64,000 nt of DNA from Plotosus lineatus (Eukaryota; Chordata; Actinopteri; Siluriformes; Plotosidae): positions 54,414,496 to 54,478,495 of the forward strand of contig CM045732.1 in NCBI GenBank assembly GCA_024760905.1, in the 5' to 3' direction. The position numbers and the translations under genes are program-made. Shown here one piece after another: positions 55,845 through 64,000 of this stretch. How positions within the stretch are numbered: position 1 is the first letter of the stretch; each line of letters opens with the position of its first letter. The notes below the pieces were generated by a model that worked only from the letters and a program-made list of their open reading frames with translations, was not told the DNA's origin and made no database searches.

Positions 55845-58326
55845 CTGAACTAGGAAGGAGGGACACATTCAGTCTGTAGTTTGTAAACAATGGATGCAGC
55901 ATCATTGCATCATTACGTCAGCGTACTACGTAGGTATGTCTAAACTCAAAATTTGACTTTTTTCGGAAAAAAAAAATAAAATAAAAAAAAACCCCGTAAA
56001 ATCGAAAAAAAAAACGTAAAACAGATGAACGCAAGTCGGGGAGCATCTGTAAATTCAAACACTTAGTAAGCTGGAGGAGGAAGTGACTCACCCAGTGGAG
56101 CTTTAAGGAATTTCCGCTCAATACCCTGCTCTATCTGAGCAAGGGCCCGTGCAAGGTGGTGCACACTGTTGTTTAAGGGCTGAGGTGTGCTAGCACTGGT
56201 GGATGCTGCACTCTGACTCTCAGCTTTTAATTCCTGCGATCTGAGCAACAAGATCATAGAATAAAGCGTTATCAATTATTTTATCCACAGTAGGGTGTCT
56301 CCTTCTAAACAGACTGGCTGCATTTTACCACCAGTTACAAACAGCACGTTCAAGGCTCCCCCAAAATAAATATGTTCAACACAGTTACCTGTCTTTGACT
56401 CTGATATGGTTCTGCTCAATCTCCATGGCTTCCTCCTCGCCATTAAGTACCCAGTTCTCTTTGCCCTCAGAAACCACTAGTTCATAGTTTCCACTTTCCA
56501 GTGCTGCTCTCCATGCACCTCTTTCCATCACCTTATCACCACAAAAGAGAGAAAAGCTAAAAACATTTTCTTTTCTGATATATTTACACACAGAACCTAT
56601 ATTCGGAGACCATGATTCAAGCATAAATTCCCATGATTCCATGTAAGCAGGCCACACATTTCTAAAAACGGGGTTAAAAAAATGTAACAACAACATTGCA
56701 GTTCATTGGGGTCTTTTCTATTCGGACATGTTCAATTGTGAAGAGACCCCAGGGTTGCCCTAAAACACACTAGAGGGATTATGTCTTTCAGTTGGTCTGG
56801 GAATGCCTCAGTGTCCCCCCCTGGAAGAGCTGGAGGAAGTGGCTGAGGAGAGGGATGTCTGGACCTCAGTGCTTAGGCTTCTGCCCCCGCGACCCGACCC
56901 TCGATTAAGCGGATGAAGATGAAGAACAGACACTGCAGTTCAGTCTATAGCATACCTTTACTGAACCCAGAGTTCCCTGATAGATACGGTCCTCAATGTC
57001 CAGCAGTAGATCCCGGAGACGATTCTCCATGCAGCGCTCAGCAGATATGGTGCTATCAATAGGAGTGAAGCTGTTCTTAACCTTCCCAGAACTGCCTTTG
57101 CTCTCTGATGGTCTTTTATCTGGGGGTTTAAAAGAAAATACCTTACAAAGAATCCATGACAGCAGAAATCTGTGACTAGAAAAAGATAATTCTGCAGGCT
57201 ATACACCAACAAACCATTTATCATTTATATAAAAAAAATATTCTATTTAATAAGTTGAATACAGTAGCAGGGCTGCCAACCCAGGAAAATACCATTTTGT
57301 CGTTAAACCAAAAATTAGTACAGTCGGCACTCTTTTTACAAAAACCACTGTATACGAAAAAATTTCCTAAATTGTTGTCCTCTGTTTACGAAACAAGTTC
57401 TTCTTACAAAAAGCGCCAAACGCACCATTCAAACATTCCATTCAAGCATTCAAATGCACCATTCAAAAAAGAAACAAAAAACAAACAAAAAAAATTTTTT
57501 TTTTGGGGGGTGGGGGTGGTACTTGAGCTGTAATATTGGATGCACTTTGATCCATACTGTGTGTGTGAGACAGTAAGGTAAAGCGATGTTTGCACCTCAA
57601 CATCCTGCCCCGCTGGCCTCCCATTGGCTAGGAGGGATGACGCCATCATTCCAACTTTGTTCATGTTTGTGTCATTCCAACTGTATTTTATGGATCAGGC
57701 TTTTAACCTTGCATAAACATTTGTAAGATTATAACTCTGCTCAGAAGACATGGTCAACACACGAGCGCGCACATGCGTGCACACAGTGCTGTAGTGGTCA
57801 AAAAATACATAAGTTCACTATGGTAGCGAAGTGGGCTGAGGTGCGCAGAGAGCGGGGATTGTTGATTTGTCTTGTTAGATCTTAAAATGACCGTTTTCTG
57901 GGATGTCGGTCTGTCACCGGGTGTGACCATGTGAACCAAATATAAACACAGCCTAGCTTATCCTTACTTACCGGGGACTTTGTTGGACTCGACTTGCAAG
58001 CTTCCTGCGTTCTTTACACGAGTAAACTTGTGCATGGTGAATGAAAGCCGGAAGTTCATTGGACACAAATCTTGAGCTCAGATAGCAGTATCCAATCAGA
58101 TGTATAATACTATAAGGCTGATTCGTGGTGTTTATGGAATCATGTTTATGACTAGATTTACTAAAATAACCTTTGGCTTTGAAACCATTTATCACTTAAT
58201 CTCCACTTTTTATTTACAGTCACGGAAATTTACATTGATCAACTATAAAGTAGACCAAATTAAGTCAGTACACGTAACTCAGCCACTAAAACAAGTGGTT
58301 ACACGAAATGTACTCACCACTACAGC

Positions 58327-58365
<39 letters not shown>

Positions 58366-61300
58366 TTCCCGGTGATAGTGATTCCTGTTGCCATGGTCAT
58401 TGTAAGATTATAACTCTGCTAAGAAGACATGGTCAACACAAAGTAAGTACCTTAAAAGGTATGCTTTTATAATTTTTAAAGGGTAGTCTTGGGAGCCTTG
58501 GAACGAATCACGCATTTTACATGTAAAATGCGCCTCTGTTTATGAAAAATTCAGATTCTGAAAAAGGCGCTGGAACGAATTAATTTCATAAGAAGAGGGC
58601 CAACTGTATTTTGAGGTGAAAATTAGTATTCGTGAGGTACTGTTGAAAATTAGTATTCTTAATCGACAAAATTGGTACTCAAATTAGAATTCCACAAAAT
58701 TACATACCGTATTCGACATAATAAGCATCCTGCTCCAATATGCCCACCCTCCCATGTTTTTGATCTTACGTCGAATAACCACCCATGTGTACTGGGAGCA
58801 AAATCGTAGATCAAACTTACCAATTTTATTTGATCAGTCTCTGTAACCGTAAAATGAGACGTTCACCACCTGTAAAAGTGAGTTTACACGGTATTTCAAG
58901 ACCCCCCGCCATTGGAGAATGTCTATAATGTTCCTCAGTAACAACATTTGATCGTTCCACCATGCTTTAAAAAAGAGGAAAATATTTTGCTGTGTTCTCT
59001 TGGTAAATGTCCAACAAGATGAACCATTAGAAACTGCTACAGCAAAACTATGGGATGCTCTGAATGAATGGAGCGATGAGCCAGATATGGACTTATCAGA
59101 AAGTGATGAGGATTTTCCCGTTGATTGGTTCAACGTGCCATGTGCTAAAGTTGACATTCATGTTGATTGGCTCGATTTTATATGGGGGGAGGGGGAAAGG
59201 ATATTTAAAGGAACAGCACCAGGAGGGAAAATTAAAGAGACTTTTTTTTAAATTATGCTGTTTTCTGTTTATTATCAGCTTTCATGGAAGTAATTTGGTT
59301 GATACCACAAAATGAATATCACAAATACCAGTAAAACTCTTTTATTGCTCTGTTATTATTCATGTTTTCCACCTCTATGGTAACAAGCACTTACCGTTCC
59401 ACTCCGCTGGTAACATTTTAATAAGCGCCCACCCACGCCAACTTTTTAAGCACCCTGGGTGTTTATCACGTCGAATACGGTATATGGACATACAGGTTAT
59501 CTTTGTCAAATTTTACTGCATTTTGGATTAATAATGAAACAATAGCATACTTGAGAAACCATGTTAATTTGACATATTCTACTGGTGTTATGACATAGAA
59601 TGTCATAATTATTATTATATATTTATTATTATATTATGCATGACCCTGAATGATATTTGATATCAGCATTTTCAAATAACAAGAGAATTCAAGACAAGAA
59701 TAAAGTTATACAGTAAGCAAATCGGTCGCTAGTTGGCTATGTCTGCCTCCCTTGACATGCATTTTAATATCAAAAACACCCAGATGCGCAATGCTAATTT
59801 CACACTGCACATTGTGCAAACCATGGATCTGTCATGTTGCTTAATAAATGACTAAGTTGTTGAATATCCCAATAAAAATTCTTGCTTTCTTTTTGTCGCC
59901 ATTTTGAGTTCCCCGTAACTGTTAAATAATTGGCTCCGGTTAGCACGGAATGTATGTAATATAGCTGCTGATTCATGGAAATTGACCTGCCCTGCTGCCG
60001 TTTACCGAATCACGTGGCAAATACAACAGTAACATCCTGTGAGATTATGAAACTTGGTTTCGCCAGGAAGGTAAACATGTAAACACAGATCAAATTTGAA
60101 GCAATTCATCAGAATTATTGATAAAATATTGTCAGATAAAATTGAAAGGAGCATACTTTCCTGAAAATTTGAAATTCATATTAATGTCTGAATTAATCAT
60201 ATTGCCATATTCTATTTTTCATATGAATACGAATAAATTCGTACAAGTTGGCAGCCCGGCAGTAGTCTGTCCTGAGATGATGCCGTACATGTAGTACTTT
60301 TCATACTATGTGTATTCTGTTGAAACGAATGTTTTAAACAGACCAGTGACACATACCTCACCAACGTGTTACATGCCATTCAAAAAGAAGATTGTCCTAA
60401 AATACTTTCATGGACCTCCCCTTTTATGTCACTTCTGAGGGTGGGGTTAAAATTGACTGGAACCATAGATAGACGTTTGATGCTGCTGTCATTGGCTTAG
60501 AATGAAGAACGTTTGCACAGAGAATAAAATCTTAAGTCTCTGATTTCAAAAATGAAATAAAAAACCTGTCCCAACCAGCTCAGTCACATATCTTCAAGGA
60601 TCTCTTCCAGTAGTCTCGTGTGCGAAATGTTTGTACATGCATGCACTGTGTAGATTGCTAGATTTTAAACAGCAGCTAGGTAACCGAGACAACACTTCTG
60701 AAGGTCAAGTACGCAGACCGGTGGGAATTTTAAAAATTACCACACCCCATATGCTTATTTAGTGCTTTAAAATTATTTCTGAGTTTTGCAAACCACTAAA
60801 AGTATCAGAAACCTGTGCTCATGATGTCAGCATTACACCATTGACCAGCTTTATAGAAAAAAAAACCCCAAAAACAAAAAACATAGAAGGCGACACTGAA
60901 TTGAGACCATCATGAGAAAGTGATGTACACACGTAAAACACTAGCTGTGTGTGTGTGTGTGTGTGTGTGTGAGATGCTTATTCAGCTAATTCATTGTATT
61001 GTACCTGCCCTTAAAATGTGTATTTCTGCATGACCTGCTCATGTCTGGACTGAGCTCAGCTTTGGCTTGTTGAAAAACTACAAGAAAAAAAATCTTATCT
61101 CTCCGGCCACAAAGTACATCAAGCATAGATTACAGACAGCACATCTACATGGTTGTATTCTACGTCATTGAGGATATAGGCTAAAACAAGAACATGTGTT
61201 TGAGATCGTGAAGCACAGAGCTACAAGTAAAAACTTTATTACAGTGGTACCTCACTTTTACGAAAATCTCACCAAACAAAAAATGCAGGTTACGAAACAC

Positions 61301-64000
61301 ATTTTCCTAAAATTTTTGTCTCTGGATACGAAACAAGTTCACGTTACAAAAGCGCCATCTTAAAAATTAAAACGCGCCATTCAAACAAACAACGAGCTGG
61401 TCTCCCATCAATGATGTTCAAACATCCCGCCCCGCTGGCCTCCCATTGGCTAGAATGGATGACGCAGCTACCTCCTATTGCCCATCTCCCAACATCCCGC
61501 CCAGCTGGCCTCCCATTGGCCAAGAGGGATGACACTGCTCTGTCCCATTGGCTATTATGTAGCTGCAGCAGCCATAATACTTTGCGTGTAAAGGACAGAG
61601 TTACTGTTGTTTCATGGTTTATTTCTTGACTCGGGCTGTTAACCTTCAATAAACATTTGTAAGATTATAACTCCGCTAAGAAGACATGGTCAACACGCGC
61701 GCGCGCACACACACACACACACAGGCACGCGCACACACACGCATGTGATTTCCGGTGTGAGTGAGAAGAAACGGGCTCGAATGGAATCACAAAGGAATAT
61801 GGCCAAACCCGTCTACCATCTGTACGATATTGAAGCAGAAGGTGGTCTGAAAAAGTATGCTTTTATCATTTTTAAAGGGTTTATGGGGTAGTATTGGGAG
61901 CCTTAGAATGAAACACGCATTTTACATGTAAAATGCTGTTCAATTTATGAAAAATGCAGGTTACGAAAAAGGCTCTGGAACAGATTAATTTCCTAAAGTG
62001 AGGTACCACTTTAATTAAAAATAATTTATAATAATTATTCTTCCTTTTTTAAAAATAATTGTGAATATTAACAGTGGCAGATTTGCAAAACTAGGAATAG
62101 TAATAATGATTTAAAAAAATTGTTTAAGCAATTCTTATGGACTAAGGGTGGCCAAATGCTGGTTCAGGAAAACAGTCTCTCTATTCCACCCCACAAAACA
62201 GTAATACACTGATCCCTCGTTACTTCGCATTCAGTTTCTGCGGCTTCAGTGCATCACGGGTTTTTCAAAAATATTCATCAAAAAATAAGGAAATTAAGGA
62301 AAAAGTGAAGGAAAAAAATGCCACAAATCAAGGCCAATTATGCAAAAAACACCGTGTGCGCACTCCAGCATGTGTGTGTGTGTTTGTGTGCACACAAGTA
62401 AGTGTGTGTATTTGAATTTTATTTTCATCTTATGCATTAAAAATTGTTCAAGTGTTATTATAAGAATTTATAGTGTTGAATTTGTATTTGCTGATATTAT
62501 ATACACACACACATCAGTCGGGGGGGGGGGGGGGGGGGTTTGATCCTATTTCCCAGAAATTCGGCGTTCTCGGAGGGTCTTGGTCCCCATTAACCGTGAA
62601 AAGTGAGACTTGTGAAAGTGAAAAGTAAACTTGCTCTTGGTACTCATAGTGCAGTGTTTTAACACTGATTTCAAGAGGCTTCATTATGAAGGTTGCATTT
62701 TTGTTTTGTTTTTTTTAAACATACCTGAGTAGTGGTAACGTTCTGCAGCAGTACTGCTGAGCAACTCAATGATGCGCTCCTTCTCCTGCACCAGAGTCTC
62801 TTTGAGCATGCTCTCCCGAAGTCCTCGTGGATTCAGTGCCTCAATCAGCTGCTCCAGCTCAGTAGACGTGCTGTAAAAGGCCCACTGATTAGGTCGATTC
62901 ATTGGAACTAAAGTGCTCTGGTATGAGCCGTGTTGTTCTGTGAGCTCTTCAGTTTTCATAGGACTCTGTGCGGAGGGATCTTCTGTTTTAGGATTAGGAG
63001 CAGGGCGAGGCTCCAGCATGTCCTCAGTCAGGCCAAAAAAGTCCTCCTCCACAAAAAGTGCTCCAGCTGATGGGAAGAGCCAATAACGGCGATAAAGTCG
63101 GTCACGGCCCAGTGGCAGAATATATGTGCAGGCTGCAGCTTCATGAATCTGCTCTAAAAGCTCCTTTTCCTTCAGCTGCTGCAATTGTAGCTCCTCTGGG
63201 CTGGGGCCATTTTTCACCTCTTCCTCACCTGCATGCTTCTCTTTTAGAGTTCTGCCATGAGCTGTTGTTTGAAATAAATAACATTTAACAAAGCAACCTT
63301 CAAATTCAGATTTCTACGTTGAGTATAAAATGAAATGTTATGTTTTGCTTAAACATCCAAATAATATTAATACCAATTTTCTGCTTATTCCAACCATGAA
63401 AAATATACAAAAGGCTGATAATAAACTACAAAATATTTTAGGCCATGTCCTGAATGGAACCACAGAATGGAGTTACAGATATCTTATTAATTCTCCAAAG
63501 ACAGAAAAGATGCAATATCTTGTATAAAAAAAATTTAACCAGCATGCTGTGGTACACCATGTTCTTTTGAGTCAATGCTGTAGAACGAAATCAAATCTTA
63601 ATGTCTCCGGTACCTTTGTCAGCTTTGATATGCTGTATGTGCTCTCCTTCATCCTCCGTGTTTTCTACATGACCTTCCTGACTCTCAGTACTAGTGTCCA
63701 GATCATCTCTGTATGTAGGAAACATTCATCACTAGGTCTTCAAACACATTGTTTCAGCTTTTGGTCCTGGTTGAATGCTTGAGGTTCTTACCCTGTTGCA
63801 GGTGTGCCATTTCTCAATTCCTCTTTCAGTTTTTCATGTTTCTCTTTAAGTTTCTGTTCCTGCTCTCTCAGCTTTTCTTCCTTTCTCTTACGAACTCTAA
63901 CGGTACAAGAAAAAAGTTTCATGAAGGTTTCTACCCAATTTTGCAAGGTTGTTGTGATGTGGTAAGACTTTGCAGTACCTGTAAGCAGCTTCCTCTCTCT
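47604..64000 (-). CDS. baz1a: BAZ1A (ACF1) gene, 3' half, 14 coding exons
   Basis: BAZ1A is the large subunit of the ACF and CHRAC ISWI remodellers; with SMARCA5 it spaces nucleosomes in the nucleus. Fourteen coding exons on the minus strand give 842 residues to the stop at 47604, about half of the roughly 1550-residue vertebrate protein. All 13 junctions have consensus gt/ag and matching phases, so the gene looks intact. Order: basic/acidic coiled segment, WSD/WHIM-type region (62725-63261), connector, PHD finger (C4HC3) split over two exons, Glu-rich tract, Ser/basic linker, bromodomain with the WPF shelf and the acetyl-lysine Asn in EYNPRN. The WAC and DDT domains lie beyond the right edge. 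Introns range from 76 nt to 5.6 kb. Confidence 0.95.
47895..47982 (-). CDS. baz1a: BAZ1A bromodomain exon (ZA loop, helix A)
   Basis: 88 nt: VPDYYDIIKKPIALSIIREK then VNNCEYKTA. The PDYY..I..P core of the ZA loop is intact. Donor gtaagt at 47894. Confidence 0.95.
48321..48493 (-). CDS. baz1a: BAZ1A bromodomain exon (helix Z, WPF)
   Basis: Ends ELSVCEQMTVDLVRHEDSWP FMKLVSRTQ at the gtatac donor. It begins at a CAGCAG tandem acceptor: starting at 48493 gives TAEVSPKNK, starting at 48490 gives TEVSPKNK; both keep frame. The first part is Ser/Arg-rich (GSSSSRRCSGRNSG). Confidence 0.93.
48500..49370. other. BAZ1A intron, unassigned part
   Basis: No gene or clear repeat recognised. Confidence 0.3.
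49375..49655 (-). repeat. L2-like tail fragment
   Basis: catggaggccagagcctatc ... ttagcatgtctttgaagcgt ... aaggccgacatgcttaccac: diverged L2-type 3' end on the minus strand. Confidence 0.55.
49899..50795 (+). mobile_element. Tigger element, internally deleted
   Basis: Inverted termini CAGTGGTACCTCGGTTCTCG (left) and ...GAACCAAGGTACCACTG (right), the hallmark of Tigger elements. 897 bp; the N-terminal part of the transposase is inside (50140-50415). Confidence 0.85.
50140..50415 (+). pseudogene. Tigger transposase N-terminal HTH, broken
   Basis: Starts MSPKKATEKR at 50140, then shifts frame. Next comes ELIAKHESGGHVTDLAQACG and MAQPKICKILNDKGSVK, the CENP-B N-type HTH of pogo/Tigger transposases, followed by VKGSKVISKQRGGGK. 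It stops before the second HTH; the DDE domain is deleted. Confidence 0.8.
51405..51614 (+). pseudogene. hAT transposase BED-like zinc finger, fragment
   Basis: Plus frame with RPLCLLCLNPNKFRCHLKTS and HLDHIDKPLRFF. The pattern C-x2-C ... (K/R)(L/F)R.HL.T.H....KP..FF matches the BED-type finger of ZBED5/FAM200-like hAT transposases, with an internal deletion between the Cys pair and the NPNK segment. It stops at 51614. Confidence 0.7.
52240..52531 (+). pseudogene. P2X7-ballast-like (cysteine-rich) ORF, frameshifted
   Basis: Starts MDEDNVVEGLGYLYEPLKK at 52240. After a one-base shift in an A run near 52293 it continues YPHLVKSDQESDNLVDIGE, then WCSCGKCMRQKNDQECYCCK. The W-C-x-C-G-x-C ... E-C-x-C-C series is that of the zinc-binding ballast domain found at the P2X7 receptor C-terminus and in many stand-alone fish proteins. 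Those stand-alone proteins often start with a 'YLYEP...SD.ES' leader, as here. No membrane segments are present, so it is not a receptor. Function is unknown. Confidence 0.55.
52714..52729. repeat. SINE target-site duplication, left
   Basis: AATTTTAGGTACAGGT, exact match to 52993-53008. Confidence 0.85.
52730..52992 (-). repeat. RTE-tailed SINE, 5'-truncated
   Basis: Minus-strand tail (ctcgggagtcgccacagcga) and body up to agctgcactgggg, with the tRNA head missing. The exact 16-bp duplication includes the inner end of the host element's terminal repeat. Confidence 0.88.
52993..53008. repeat. SINE target-site duplication, right
   Basis: AATTTTAGGTACAGGT. Confidence 0.85.
53272..53820. other. 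BAZ1A intron, transposon-like scrap
   Basis: The stretch 53280-53590 (ggtgttccaacaagacaatt, actccaaacacaccggtaaa, cttgtagagtgacatcaaaa) resembles the 3' part of another Tc1-like transposase (V.QQDN..KHT..) in decayed form. Nothing else is seen. Confidence 0.5.
53826..54166 (-). CDS. baz1a: BAZ1A linker exon (Ser/Arg/Lys-rich)
   Basis: 341 nt between the acidic tract and the bromodomain: PSVSRKAAVKLPLQNSKAGR, a long Asn/Ser/Lys-rich stretch and RKRTST. Low complexity, likely disordered, basic. Donor gttagt at 53825. Confidence 0.9.
54243..54454 (-). CDS. baz1a: BAZ1A exon: PHD end and acidic tract
   Basis: AIPTEDWFCPDCRPKQRSHR closes the PHD finger (last Cys pair). Then SIDSEDELEEEESEEEEEEE and further Glu/Asp-rich sequence encoded by a (GAG)n/(CTC)n microsatellite-like run at 54292-54335. 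The tract length is likely to vary between individuals. Confidence 0.95.
54543..54790 (-). CDS. baz1a: BAZ1A exon: PHD finger start
   Basis: KTVLERWRDSLLTCTSLSQL, then the PHD finger ARCKVCRRKGDSENMLLCDG CDRGHHIFCVRPKLK. The first five zinc ligands (Cys x4, His) and Cys are in place. Acceptor at 54792-54791; the next intron is only 88 nt. Confidence 0.96.
54889..54969 (-). CDS. baz1a: BAZ1A small Lys/Asp-rich exon
   Basis: 81 nt, phase 1 to 1: DEESKKDSRTKKKDKKKDDD QFSDKD. Because 81 is a multiple of three it could be skipped in frame. Short charged linker before the PHD region. Confidence 0.9.
55090..56049 (-). mobile_element. Tigger-like element, full length, TA-flanked
   Basis: TA + CAGACGCTCCGCGACTTACG ... 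CGCAAGTCGGGGAGCATCTG + TA; 960 bp, in a BAZ1A intron. It is the best copy of the family also seen at 11253 and 31143 and holds a (TA)n(CA)n tract at 55787-55842. The terminal part gttccagacggccgaacgta suggests a shortened Tigger derivative. Confidence 0.75.
56092..56240 (-). CDS. baz1a: BAZ1A exon before the Lys-rich linker
   Basis: 149 nt: SQELKAESQSAASTSASTPQ, VHHLARALAQIEQGIERKFL and KAPLG. The helix ALAQIEQGIERKFLKAPL is a highly conserved BAZ1A segment. Confidence 0.95.
56389..56531 (-). CDS. baz1a: BAZ1A connector exon
   Basis: 143 nt starting VMERGAWRAALESGNYELVV, with SEGKENWVLNGEEEAMEIEQ and RVKDR at the end. It corresponds to the D-x-x-x-WR.ALE segment of the family. Acceptor aag (533-532). 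Confidence 0.93.
56725..56925 (+). mobile_element. Non-LTR retrotransposon 3' end fragment
   Basis: Plus strand in a BAZ1A intron: cactagagggattatgtctt ... gctggaggaagtggctgagg ... ttaagcggatgaagatgaag, the 3' terminus of the LINE also seen at 20400-21062. Confidence 0.6.
56956..57119 (-). CDS. baz1a: BAZ1A connector exon
   Basis: 164 nt: KRPSESKGSSGKVKNSFTPI, SAERCMENRLRDLLLDIEDR and IYQGTLGSVK. The last part is near-identical to human BAZ1A. Acceptor at 57121-57120, donor gtatgc at 56955. Confidence 0.95.
57321..58606 (-). mobile_element. Tigger-like MITE, TA-flanked
   Basis: TA + CAGTCGGCACTCTTTTTACA ... TAAGAAGAGGGCCAACTG + TA; 1286 bp. It shares an internal block (ccccgctggcctcccattgg) with 61242-62011 and has a (CA)n tract at 58328-58361. 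Confidence 0.7.
58704..59483. mobile_element. Element with ATACCGTATTCGAC inverted termini
   Basis: 14-bp perfect inverted repeat ATACCGTATTCGAC (58704-58717) and GTCGAATACGGTAT (59470-59483), with longer imperfect similarity inside (aataagc...). It holds acidic plus-strand frames (MDLSESDEDFPVDW region, 59000-59251) that look like the tail of a pogo-like transposase. Length 780 bp. Confidence 0.65.
60266..61240. other. BAZ1A intron, unassigned
   Basis: No gene; a (GT)n microsatellite at about 60948-60970. Confidence 0.35.
61242..62011. mobile_element. Tigger-like MITE, TA-flanked
   Basis: TA + CAGTGGTACCTCACTTTTAC ... CTAAAGTGAGGTACCACTT + TA; 770 bp. It contains the ccccgctggcctcccattgg block twice and a (CG)/(CA) tract (61696-61742). 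Confidence 0.75.
62207..62606 (+). mobile_element. Tigger-like MITE copy 5
   Basis: TA + CACTGATCCCTCGTTACTTC, then the family's internal landmarks (ggccaattatgcaaaaaaca, tatatacacacacacatcag) and a poly-G run (62521-62538). The right end is degraded. Confidence 0.65.
62725..63261 (-). CDS. baz1a: BAZ1A WSD/WHIM-region exon
   Basis: 537 nt, the largest exon here. HGRTLKEKHAGEEEVKNGPS, a helix LQLQQLKEKELLEQIHEAA, then the diagnostic PLGRDRLYRRYWLFPSAGAL FVEEDFFGL, shared by BAZ/ACF1/WSTF proteins (WSD motif). After an acidic/Pro spacer comes PNQWAFYSTSTELEQLIEAL NPRGLRESMLKETLVQEKER and YHYS. Donor gtatgt at 62724. In the ACF family this region contacts the ISWI ATPase or linker DNA. Confidence 0.97.
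63614..63708 (-). CDS. baz1a: BAZ1A acidic linker exon
   Basis: 95 nt: DDLDTSTESQEGHVENTEDE and GEHIQHIKADK. Acceptor acag (710-709), donor gtaccg (613-608), weaker than the others but phase-consistent. Confidence 0.85.
63792..63896 (-). CDS. baz1a: BAZ1A coiled, Lys/Glu-rich exon
   Basis: 105 nt: VRKRKEEKLREQEQKLKEKH and EKLKEELRNGTPATG, a charged single helix or coiled coil. Acceptor gttag (898-897), donor gtaaga (791-786). Confidence 0.9.
63979..64000 (-). CDS. baz1a: BAZ1A exon, cut by the window edge
   Basis: Only the last 22 nt are inside: REEAAYR up to the donor gtactg at 63978. It continues the charged helix and is in phase with the next exon. Confidence 0.85.

Larger units (their letters stand above)
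57268..60259. mobile_element. Inverted-repeat transposon with 6-bp duplication, host to two elements
   Basis: Left CAGGGCTGCCAAC, right GTTGGCAGCCCGG (12 of 13), flanked by CAGTAG on both sides (57262-57267, 60260-60265). About 3 kb including nested elements at 57321-58606 and 58704-59483. It resembles the element at 43289 in terminus (..CTGCCAAC) and duplication length. Confidence 0.65.

Overview
The window is ray-finned fish (probably teleost) nuclear DNA. Three real protein-coding genes lie in it, all on the minus strand: the 5' end of SNX6 (codons at 313-510), the complete CFL2 (17705-37624) and the 3' half of BAZ1A (47604 to the right edge). SNX6-CFL2-BAZ1A in this order and orientation is the arrangement known from human 14q13, so the block is conserved vertebrate synteny. 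The fish assignment rests on the repeats: Tc1-like elements, RTE-type LINEs, tRNA-headed SINEs with two kinds of LINE-like tails, Tigger-like short elements and long CA/TA microsatellites. I cannot name the species.

Layout. 1-600: SNX6 promoter, an exon 1 ending in two ATG codons, and a 51-nt exon 2. 600-16900: intergenic DNA filled with SINEs, L2-like tails and three Tc1-like copies (8165-15050). 16920-37700: CFL2, with a four-exon CDS (ATG-only exon 1 at 37622, then 24103-24410, 23914-23990 and 17705-17817). Its introns hold a 5'-truncated RTE LINE with an exact 17-bp target duplication, a THAP-encoding inverted-repeat element, a gypsy RT fragment, a hAT element inside an older element, and a cluster of Tigger-like MITEs. 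37700-47200: intergenic, with SINEs, a decayed unknown ORF and an inverted-repeat element (43289-46872) that has swallowed a SINE and a second RTE LINE. 47200-64000: BAZ1A, 14 coding exons whose splice phases all agree, giving 842 residues from a basic/acidic coiled segment through the WSD region, a PHD finger, an acidic tract and the bromodomain. Its introns hold more nested transposons.

The genes do unrelated housekeeping jobs: SNX6 in retromer/SNX-BAR sorting, CFL2 in actin filament turnover in muscle, BAZ1A (ACF1) in ISWI chromatin remodelling. They are linked by ancestry rather than pathway. There are no operons, CRISPR arrays or recognisable functional tRNA/rRNA genes. The most unusual material is in the mobile elements: a TTAA-flanked element coding for a P2X7-ballast-like cysteine domain, a THAP element with a second gene on the other strand, SINEs that share a body but carry two different LINE-like tails, and two inverted-repeat elements with apparent 6-bp target duplications.
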